Source of the DNA: Eubacterium sp. CAG:248
GTDB lineage: Bacteria; Bacillota; Clostridia; Lachnospirales; Lachnospiraceae
Reading direction: 5' to 3'
Assembly: GCA_000436475.1 (NCBI GenBank)
Contig: FR886191.1
Location: 1-6,770, forward strand
DNA: 6,770 nt
Below, in pieces: positions 1 through 5,686 of the stretch. The notes below the pieces were generated by a model. That model was not told the DNA's origin. It searched no databases and worked only from the letters and a program-made list of their open reading frames with translations. The position numbers and the translations under genes are program-made. Every line of letters begins with the position of its first letter. Position 1 is the first letter of the stretch.

Positions 1-35
1 TTCGCCAACCGAATGTTTGCTAAACAACAATTCCC
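1..35. other. Sequence downstream of mscS, no feature recognised
   Basis: Thirty-five bases follow the TAG stop of mscS before the window ends. The minus strand holds a weak imperfect hairpin (GTTT-3 bases-AAAC) without a U-tract and no start codon. Whether a terminator or another gene comes next cannot be seen. Confidence 0.3.
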
Positions 36-848
36 CTACTGTATAATATGCACATCCATCTGATTAAATGGTATTTCAATTCCATTCTTATCAAACTCTG
101 ACTTGTAATTTTCAAGAAGTGTAAACTTTGTATCCCAGTAGTCTTCTGTTTTAACCCATGCTCTTGTTTCAAGTGTAACACATGATTCATCAAGACTTTT
201 AACAATAACCTTTATCTCTCTATCCTTTATTATTGCAGGATTTGCATTGATTATATTGTTAAGAAGTGTTTTTGCAAGCTTAAGATCAGATGAATAACCT
301 ATAGACATCTCTATATCAAGTCTTCTGTAATCCTCTGCACCAACATTAATTATGTTAGAATTCGATAATGTACCATTAGGAAGCATCACAACCTTATTAT
401 CAACTGTTGTAAGCTTAGTGTATAATAACTCAATAGTCCTTACAGTTCCTTCATAATTTCCAACTACAATATAATCTCCAACCTTAAACGGCTTGAATAT
501 AAGTATAAGCACTCCACCAGCAAAGTTAGACAGTGATCCCTGCAAAGACATACCAACAGCAAGTGCTGCGGAACCAAACACTGTTATAAGTGATGTTGTC
601 TGTATACCAAGCTCATCTATAACCATAAGTATAAGTACTGCATATAATGCAAACTTTATAATAGACATTGTAAAGTTTATAACACCTGCATCAAGACTTC
701 CCTTATCAAATATTTTCTTTAAAAGCCTGAGACTTATGGATATAACTTTCTTACCTACGAACCAAATAATTACTGCAAATACCAGTTTCCACAGACCAGT
801 AAGACCCCAGTGTGTAATCTGGTCGATTATTGTATTTATCTCCGCCAT
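36..848 (-). CDS. mscS: Small-conductance mechanosensitive channel, MscS family
   Basis: A 270-residue inner-membrane channel that opens under membrane tension and releases solutes on hypo-osmotic shock. Three hydrophobic segments are seen (about 17-36, 60-78 and 87-118). The third is the pore helix and contains the family core GMSLQGSLSNFAGG. By alignment from memory with E. coli MscS, the gate leucine L105 is Leu96 and L109 is Met100; Q112 and G113 are kept as Gln103 and Gly104. The cytoplasmic part follows: the beta domain with FKPFKVGDYI (118-127) and MLPNGTLSNSNIIN, then the alpha/beta cage ending in IPFNQMDVHI. The length is close to the E. coli protein (286), with a slightly short end. 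The start has a fair ribosome site and no competing upstream ATG. It is the last gene of the visible run, following the GlgB-like gene closely. Confidence 0.96.
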   Translation of the reverse strand: MAEINTIIDQITHWGLTGLWKLVFAVIIWFVGKKVISISLRLLKKIFDKGSLDAGVINFTMSIIKFALYAVLILMVIDELGIQTTSLITVFGSAALAVGMSLQGSLSNFAGGVLILIFKPFKVGDYIVVGNYEGTVRTIELLYTKLTTVDNKVVMLPNGTLSNSNIINVGAEDYRRLDIEMSIGYSSDLKLAKTLLNNIINANPAIIKDREIKVIVKSLDESCVTLETRAWVKTEDYWDTKFTLLENYKSEFDKNGIEIPFNQMDVHIIQ

Positions 849-856
849 ATATTTTT

Positions 857-862
857 CCTTTC
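857..862 (-). promoter_or_regulatory. Ribosome binding site of mscS
   Basis: The minus strand reads GAAAGG, eight bases before the ATG at 848, inside the 38-base gap after the GlgB-like gene. The close spacing fits co-transcription. Confidence 0.65.
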
Positions 863-886
863 ACACGATATTACGCCGCATAGATG

Positions 887-3358
887 TTATTCAGATTTTA
901 ATTCCTGCAGCCTCTTACGCATTTCTTCATCTATCCTGACGCTTTCCTTTACCGCTTCCTTAGCCTTTTTCTCAGCTTCATCCCTCGCCTTTTGTGCAAG
1001 CCTTAAGCTTTCTTTTGCTAGTTTTTCTGCATCTGCTGCCTTCTTAGCTTCCTCATCTGCCTTAATTGCAAGTTCTTTTGCCATTCTGGCTTTCTTTTCT
1101 GCTTCTATCTTAGCAGCTTCTGCTTCGTTTTTAATCTTAAGTTCCTTAATCTCTATATCACTATAAGCTTCATATTTATATACAACTATTGATGATGATG
1201 GAATACTTATGCTTAATTCATACTTATCATTGACATCAGTTTCTATAGAAGAACATATAACTTCTTTACTATCAGGCATGTTTTCACCACCATCTCCAAA
1301 ACGACTGCTGTCTAACAATATTTTATATCTTCCCATGACTGGAACATGCAATATATATTTTTCTCTTGTAACCGGCGTAAAATTAACCGCTATAAGAAGT
1401 TTTTCATTATCTTTACTGATTCTTTCATATGCAAGAACCGTTTCAGCAGCATTATAGTTGTCTATCCAGTTAAATCCTTCTTCTTTATCATCAAGCTCAT
1501 ACAAGGCTTTCTCTGACCTGTACATTCTATTAAGCTGTGAAATATATATAAGCATATCCTTATACTCATTATCCAAAAATCTGTTCCATGCTTCTTTTAC
1601 GCTTTCTTCTCCTGTCATGAGTATGCCTGTATCATTTCCTAAAGAAATGTATTTGGCTCCTGGATACGTATATATATATCCAAGTGCTGCTCTTATATCA
1701 GCAAGCCTGCTATTTTTATTGTTACCAGCTGCAAGCTCATATATTGATGAGCCATCAAGTGCATCATAAGATACAGATGTCATAAACCGTTCTTTATAAT
1801 GATAAAACATCTCATAAGTAAGCTTATTATATACACCTTTTCTAAACAATGGATCCTGCTTTATAAACTCCCTGAATTCCTCTGCCAGACCATCATTCAG
1901 TTTATAATCAAACCCTAATGTCTCATTGTCTGTATCTGTTACGCCTGGCCATCTGCTTGTTTCATCAGCTATGCTTATAATGTTTCTATTCTTTGAATGT
2001 ATATATGCATTCATCTGTTTTATGAATTCTATTGCATCCAGATTCTCGTTTCCACCATACATATTCGGTGTCCATTCACCAGGTTTCTTTCCATAATCAA
2101 GATAAAGCATAGTCGCTGTATCAGTCAGTCTTATTCCATCAATATGATATTCGTCAATCCACATTGAAAGATTAGATAAAAGAAAGCTCCTTACCTCACC
2201 CTTATCATATGCAAATGTCGTTACGTCCCTGTATGGCTTTTTATCCAGCCCAGGCTTAAGATATCCATAACAGCTTCCACCATCAAAGTTAACGATTCCA
2301 TGCATATCGCTTCCAAAATAAGCACCATTCCATTCAAGAATAACACCTATATCTGCATCATGCATTTTATCTATGAATTCTTTAAAATCATGTGCACTTC
2401 CATATTTAGTTACAGGAACATAGTAACCTGATGCTGCATAACTGTATCCCTTTTTGCTGAATACACTATCATCACTCATAAGCTGGATATGCGTATATTC
2501 TGTTGCCTTGACATATTCAATGAGCTTATCTGCCATAGTTTTATAATCAGCTTCACTACCAATAATATCCGCTACATCCTTTAGTCTTACCTCTAATATG
2601 GATAATGCTGTAGCACCAGCATTATTCACTCCTGGTGCTGTTCTTTTTGTTTTTCCATTCTGCGAAGCTTTTGATGATACTGTAGTAACAACAGAATGTG
2701 CATCTGCATATCTTGTAGCTTCCATAGCATACGGATCAGCCTTTAATACTGTTTCCCTGCTATGAAACTTAACCTCATACATATACTCGGTCCCTGCTTT
2801 AAGTCCAGGTATAAAAAGCTCATACACTCCATGTTCAGTAATTCTCTCCATCTGATGTATACGTCCATCCCAGTTGTTAAAATCACCAACAACGCTCACA
2901 CGAAGAGCATATGGTGCCCATGTTCTGAACAATGTACCAGCAATTCCATCCTTGCTGCATTCGTGTCCACCAAATATCTGATAAGCCTTATCCTGTGTAC
3001 CATCCATAAACTTATTAAAAACTGTATCATATTCATCATAATCATCAAATGAATATGGGTCAGAACAAACATTTACAATTCCATTTTTATCTTCAATATT
3101 AAGAACATACTTAACATTTTTCCTTAATGGTATAAGTGTTGCAAAAAAACCTGCATCATCAACCTTTTCCATCTGTATTTTCTTTTTTCTTTCGCTTACA
3201 GATATACTGACCTGAACAGCATCAGGTCTGAACACCTGGACAAGAAACCCGTCTTTAGTACGATGACCACCAAGTATTCTTTTAGGATGACTGCTCTCTG
3301 AATATACTATCTCTTCTATAGAAGGCCAGTCCATAAGTTTATACAGTTTATTATCCAT
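887..3358 (-). CDS. GlgB-like GH13 protein with replaced catalytic residues and helical C-terminal tail
   Basis: An 823-residue relative of the glycogen branching enzyme (GH13_9). Domain order: N-terminal beta domain (about 1-125), CBM48 (about 130-215, with FRTWAP and VGDFNNW), a low-complexity linker (221-250), the barrel (about 250-620), a C-terminal beta domain (about 625-730, GFNWID and VNFTP), then a charged helix (735-823). Segments such as ASGYYVPVTKYG, YHIDGIR, MLYLDY, NMYGGNENLDAIEF and WPGVT are clearly GlgB. The active site is not: region I DWVPAHF reads EWNGAYF (H to Y347), region II RVDAV reads RLTDT (nucleophile D to T412), region III AEEST reads ADETS (acid/base E to D465), and region IV SHDE reads SYDA (H to Y531, Asp532 kept). 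It is probably non-catalytic and may bind glycogen or act as a scaffold. Automated pipelines would likely call it an alpha-amylase or branching enzyme. The frame is intact throughout, so it is not a decayed pseudogene. It lies 38 bases before mscS. Confidence 0.9.
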   Translation of the reverse strand: MDNKLYKLMDWPSIEEIVYSESSHPKRILGGHRTKDGFLVQVFRPDAVQVSISVSERKKKIQMEKVDDAGFFATLIPLRKNVKYVLNIEDKNGIVNVCSDPYSFDDYDEYDTVFNKFMDGTQDKAYQIFGGHECSKDGIAGTLFRTWAPYALRVSVVGDFNNWDGRIHQMERITEHGVYELFIPGLKAGTEYMYEVKFHSRETVLKADPYAMEATRYADAHSVVTTVSSKASQNGKTKRTAPGVNNAGATALSILEVRLKDVADIIGSEADYKTMADKLIEYVKATEYTHIQLMSDDSVFSKKGYSYAASGYYVPVTKYGSAHDFKEFIDKMHDADIGVILEWNGAYFGSDMHGIVNFDGGSCYGYLKPGLDKKPYRDVTTFAYDKGEVRSFLLSNLSMWIDEYHIDGIRLTDTATMLYLDYGKKPGEWTPNMYGGNENLDAIEFIKQMNAYIHSKNRNIISIADETSRWPGVTDTDNETLGFDYKLNDGLAEEFREFIKQDPLFRKGVYNKLTYEMFYHYKERFMTSVSYDALDGSSIYELAAGNNKNSRLADIRAALGYIYTYPGAKYISLGNDTGILMTGEESVKEAWNRFLDNEYKDMLIYISQLNRMYRSEKALYELDDKEEGFNWIDNYNAAETVLAYERISKDNEKLLIAVNFTPVTREKYILHVPVMGRYKILLDSSRFGDGGENMPDSKEVICSSIETDVNDKYELSISIPSSSIVVYKYEAYSDIEIKELKIKNEAEAAKIEAEKKARMAKELAIKADEEAKKAADAEKLAKESLRLAQKARDEAEKKAKEAVKESVRIDEEMRKRLQELKSE
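890..1168 (-). other. Ala/Lys/Glu-rich helical C-terminal extension with 11-residue periodicity
   Basis: Residues 731-823 of the GlgB-like protein follow the end of its C-terminal beta domain and consist almost wholly of A, K, E, R, L and D, without Gly or Pro. AKxxA recurs at 749, 760 and 771, and KES(L/V)R(L/I) at 782 and 804, all in steps of 11 or 22. This hendecad pattern fits a long amphipathic helix or coiled coil, able to oligomerise or to lie on a surface. Canonical branching enzymes end before this point. Confidence 0.75.
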
Positions 3359-3364
3359 ACTTAT

Positions 3365-3373
3365 CCCCTTCCC
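3365..3373 (-). promoter_or_regulatory. Ribosome binding site that decides the GlgB-like start
   Basis: The minus strand reads GGGAAGGGG six bases before the ATG at 3358, the strongest purine run near any start in the window. The upstream in-frame ATG at 3391 has only a weak AAAGAAC before it. The start is therefore placed at 3358, removing 11 residues from the longest reading frame. Confidence 0.8.
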
Positions 3374-3376
3374 GTA

Positions 3377-3399
3377 AACATATATGCACATTATATGTT
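3377..3399. repeat. 8-bp inverted repeat upstream of the GlgB-like gene
   Basis: AACATATA and TATATGTT are separated by seven bases in the short gap between the esterase and the GlgB-like gene. The minus strand also contains a perfect TATAAT (3391-3396) inside it, but no -35 hexamer lies 16 to 18 bases further upstream. It may be an operator, an mRNA stem just before the ribosome site, or chance in AT-rich sequence. An in-frame ATG at 3391 lies in the loop, which also argues against that codon as a start. Confidence 0.4.
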
Positions 3400-3418
3400 C
3401 TTTATTTTACATCAGGCT

Positions 3419-4270
3419 TTATTTATCATATCTATCCATCCACTGCTTAAAAAGGCTTGTCCATGCATATACCTCTGGCTGATAGTGTTTGCCACCCTTT
3501 GTAGTAGTTTCCTTAGTTCCTAGTCCTAGTCCATGACATCCATCTGGAAATACATGATATTCAAACTTAACATTATTCTTTCTTAATGCTTCTACAAGCA
3601 AAAGCGTATTCTCCAATGGAACAGAATTATCGTCAAATGTATGCCAGATAAAGCTTTCAGGTGTATCTTTTGACACCTTATTCTCCAGTGATATATCATC
3701 TATATATTTTTCATAGTTTTCACCAAGAAGTTTTACAAATGAAGCTCTATGTGCATCTTTTCCAGATGTTATAACAGGATATCCTAAAAGCAGTCCATCT
3801 GGTCTTACATACTCTTTATCACATCCCAGATATTTCTTTGCAAATGATGCAACCATGTCACCGCTCCACATAGTACCAAGACATGCTGCCAGGTGTCCTC
3901 CGGCTGAAAAACCTGCAAGTATAATTCTGTCCGGATTGACATCCCATTCCTTAGCATGATCTCTTACCCACTTAACTGTATAAGCTGCCTCATATACCTG
4001 TGTAGGGTAAATATATGGTGCAAGACTATATCTTAATACTACTGCATTATATCCAAGCTCAAGCATTTTAACAGCCACAGCCTCACCTTCCCTTGGTGAG
4101 TGATGATCATATCCGCCACCAGGACATATTATAACAAGTGGTCTGTTGAAGGGATCCTGATAATCAGGATACATTTCCTTGATATAAGTTGTTATTGTAG
4201 CTTTTTTCTCAGGTGTCTTTAAGCCAAGTTCTTCATATGGAAGTTCAATATCGTACACTTTATGTAACAT
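3419..4270 (-). CDS. Alpha/beta-hydrolase, acetylxylan/feruloyl esterase-like (BD-FAE type)
   Basis: A 283-residue serine hydrolase, probably removing acetyl or feruloyl groups from plant-polysaccharide fragments. The fold markers come in order: oxyanion-hole segment CPGGGY (49-54), the RYSLAPYIYP strand-loop (80-89), nucleophile elbow GFSAGGH with Ser122, acid Asp214 in DDNSVP, and catalytic His246 in DGCHG. The triad is complete, so it should be active. The LRYSLAP and WHTFDDxxVP segments match the BD-FAE/acetylxylan esterase branch better than lipases or dienelactone hydrolases. No signal peptide is present, so it would act in the cytoplasm, on imported oligosaccharides if the substrate guess is right. 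The start is supported by a strong ribosome site. The next gene follows after 60 bases. The substrate is inferred from family resemblance and could equally be another short acyl ester. Confidence 0.88.
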   Translation of the reverse strand: MLHKVYDIELPYEELGLKTPEKKATITTYIKEMYPDYQDPFNRPLVIICPGGGYDHHSPREGEAVAVKMLELGYNAVVLRYSLAPYIYPTQVYEAAYTVKWVRDHAKEWDVNPDRIILAGFSAGGHLAACLGTMWSGDMVASFAKKYLGCDKEYVRPDGLLLGYPVITSGKDAHRASFVKLLGENYEKYIDDISLENKVSKDTPESFIWHTFDDNSVPLENTLLLVEALRKNNVKFEYHVFPDGCHGLGLGTKETTTKGGKHYQPEVYAWTSLFKQWMDRYDK

Positions 4271-4392
4271 AGTAATCCTCTTTTCTGATGAATCTGCTAT
4301 CAGCAGCCATGTGTCATACCGTATTAATCAACTGCACATCCTGCCAGTAGAATATCATCCTGTATTCTTTACATATATTTTAAAAACTGTAC
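4271..4392. other. 122-base intergenic gap, possible transcription-unit boundary
   Basis: This is the longest gap in the window, between the DUF1015 stop and the esterase start. It holds no ORF, no hairpin followed by a U-tract, and no convincing sigma-A promoter. The nearest candidate is TTGAGG (inside the end of DUF1015) with TAAAAT only 15 bases further on, which is too short a spacer. A short perfect hairpin, CTGCT-3 bases-AGCAG (4294-4306), lies just upstream of the esterase ribosome site. If a separate promoter for the downstream genes exists in this window, this is the likeliest place. Confidence 0.4.
4277..4283 (-). promoter_or_regulatory. Ribosome binding site of the esterase gene
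   Basis: The minus strand reads AAAGAGG, six bases before the ATG at 4270. This is a good Shine-Dalgarno match and supports that start. Confidence 0.75.
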
Positions 4393-5631
4393 TTATTCCT
4401 CAATCCTATGTATAAACAATCCGCTTCTTAACTTTGGCTCAAACCATGTAGACTTTGGTGGCATAAGCCTGCCAGCATCAGCTACTGCAAAAAGCTCCTC
4501 TATAGATGTCGGATACATTGAAAATGCCAGCACACAATCATCCTGACATCTTCTTTCGAGTTCTGAAAGACCTCTTATTCCACCAACGAAATCTATTCTT
4601 TTATCAGTCTTAGGATCATGGATTCCAAGTACAGGTTCTAACAGATTATCCTGAAGTATGGCAACATCAAGTCCATCAACAGGATCATCTGATATTATAT
4701 CCTTTTTTGCTATAAGTTTATACCATTTTTTGTCAAGATACATTCCAAATACTGATTTTTTGTCTGGTGAAACCGCACTATCACTTTCTTGTATATCAAA
4801 CTTTTCCGATACAAGCTTCTTGAAATCTTCAACACTATATCCATTAAGATCTTTTACAACTCTGTTATATGGCATTATCATAAGCTCTTCATCCGGAAAA
4901 AGTACAGAAAGAAAATAATTAAACTCCTCATTTCCTGTATAATCAGGATGTGAAGCCCTTCTCCTTAACCCAACCTTAACAGCAGAAGCAGCTCTATGAT
5001 GTCCATCTGCTATATATATGTCATCTATTCCTGCAAATGCACTCTTTATATTGTCAACAGCCTCTTTATCTGCAATCTTAAACACCCGATGTTTTATACC
5101 ATCTGGCGAAGTAAAGCTGTACAGCGGCTTTTCCTGCTTAGCCTTTGCTACCTCTTTCCTTATGACATCATCAGCCCTGTAAGCTAAGAATATAGGACCT
5201 GTCTGTGCAGAACATCTGTCAACATGATTAATTCTGTCCTGTTCCTTATCTGCCCTTGTATTCTCATGCTTCTTTATAATGTTATTCTGATAATCATCGA
5301 TGGAGGCGCAGGCAGCTATTCCTGTCTGTACTCTGCCATTCATAGTAAGCTCATACACATAATATGCCTTATCAGTATCAGTAATAAATGTTCCATCAGC
5401 TATTCTTTCATCTAAAAGCTGTCTTGCCTTATCATATACTTCATTGGCATATGTATCTACTGACGAATCAAACTGGGTTTCAGCCCTGTCTATGGCAAGA
5501 AACGAAAGTGGTTCCCTCGCCACCTCACTGCATGCTTCTTCCCTGTTGTATACATCATATGGAAGAGCCGCTACTCTGTCAGCCACGTCCTCATTAGGTC
5601 TTATACATTCAAATGCTTTAATAGTTGCCAT
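4393..5631 (-). CDS. DUF1015 family protein (possible ParB/sulfiredoxin-like kinase fold)
   Basis: A 412-residue protein of the DUF1015 family; no function is firmly assigned to it here. Family landmarks seen are the N-terminal MATIKAF...IRP (1-12), LPYDVYN (23-29), FLAIDRAE (44-51), KHENTRADKEQDR (121-133) followed by AQTGP, the strictly formed DGHHRAASA (209-217), and the C-terminal MPPKSTWFEPKLRSGL (390-405). No signal peptide or membrane segment is visible, so it is cytoplasmic. DGHHR followed by small residues resembles the box II motif of ParB/sulfiredoxin-fold proteins, a fold that includes free L-serine kinases (SerK, SbnI). As I recall, DUF1015 genes often neighbour serA/serC in clostridia. 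A small-molecule kinase role is therefore a reasonable hypothesis but unproven. The gene lies 52 bases after the hydrogenase, probably on the same transcript. Length and both ends look complete. Confidence 0.93.
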   Translation of the reverse strand: MATIKAFECIRPNEDVADRVAALPYDVYNREEACSEVAREPLSFLAIDRAETQFDSSVDTYANEVYDKARQLLDERIADGTFITDTDKAYYVYELTMNGRVQTGIAACASIDDYQNNIIKKHENTRADKEQDRINHVDRCSAQTGPIFLAYRADDVIRKEVAKAKQEKPLYSFTSPDGIKHRVFKIADKEAVDNIKSAFAGIDDIYIADGHHRAASAVKVGLRRRASHPDYTGNEEFNYFLSVLFPDEELMIMPYNRVVKDLNGYSVEDFKKLVSEKFDIQESDSAVSPDKKSVFGMYLDKKWYKLIAKKDIISDDPVDGLDVAILQDNLLEPVLGIHDPKTDKRIDFVGGIRGLSELERRCQDDCVLAFSMYPTSIEELFAVADAGRLMPPKSTWFEPKLRSGLFIHRIEE

Positions 5632-5639
5632 CGCCACAT

Positions 5640-5650
5640 CCATCCTTTCT
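5640..5650 (-). promoter_or_regulatory. Ribosome binding site that decides the DUF1015 start
   Basis: The minus strand reads AGAAAGGATGG here. The purine run directly abuts an ATG at 5643, which leaves no spacer for that codon. It sits 8 to 12 bases before the ATG at 5631, a usable distance. The protein from 5631 begins MATIKAF, the typical beginning of DUF1015 proteins, so 5631 is preferred. Confidence 0.6.
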
Positions 5651-5660
5651 TTATCCTACA

Positions 5661-5686
5661 TAAGCATAGCTCTTTTAATATGCTTA
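5661..5686. repeat. 8-bp perfect inverted repeat overlapping the hydrogenase stop codon
   Basis: TAAGCATA and TATGCTTA flank a 10-base loop. In the minus-strand mRNA the first arm begins with the UAA stop of the hydrogenase, and the stem ends about 10 bases before the DUF1015 ribosome site. There is no U-tract after it, so it does not look like an intrinsic terminator. It could protect or process the mRNA between the two genes, or be chance in AT-rich DNA. Confidence 0.5.

Noticed and set aside
493..1166. Plus-strand open frames opposite mscS and the GlgB-like tail (493-939 and 810-1166)
   Set aside because: They are antisense shadows. The Ser/Ala-rich product of the second is simply the complement of the Lys/Glu/Ala helix codons. 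Neither has recognisable family features.
890..1168. DNA-level tandem repeat or CRISPR-like array in the tail region
   Set aside because: The similarity is at protein level (11-residue periodicity); the underlying bases do not repeat exactly and there are no spacer units.
887..3358. The GlgB-like gene as a decayed pseudogene
   Set aside because: There are no frameshifts or internal stops over 823 codons, its ribosome site is strong, and the surrounding GlgB segments are well kept. The active-site losses look like functional divergence.
3356..3391. Longer GlgB-like protein starting at the ATG at 3391
   Set aside because: Only a weak AAAGAAC precedes it, the codon lies within a palindrome loop, and the extra 11 residues do not look like a GlgB start. 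The ATG at 3358 has a very strong ribosome site at the right distance.
4271..4392. Intrinsic terminator or promoter between DUF1015 and the esterase
   Set aside because: The short CTGCT/AGCAG hairpin is not followed by a U-tract, and the best promoter-like pair has a 15-base spacer with a weak -35.
5629..5643. DUF1015 start at the ATG at 5643
   Set aside because: The ribosome-binding purines directly touch this ATG, leaving no spacer. The family's usual beginning MATIK starts at 5631.
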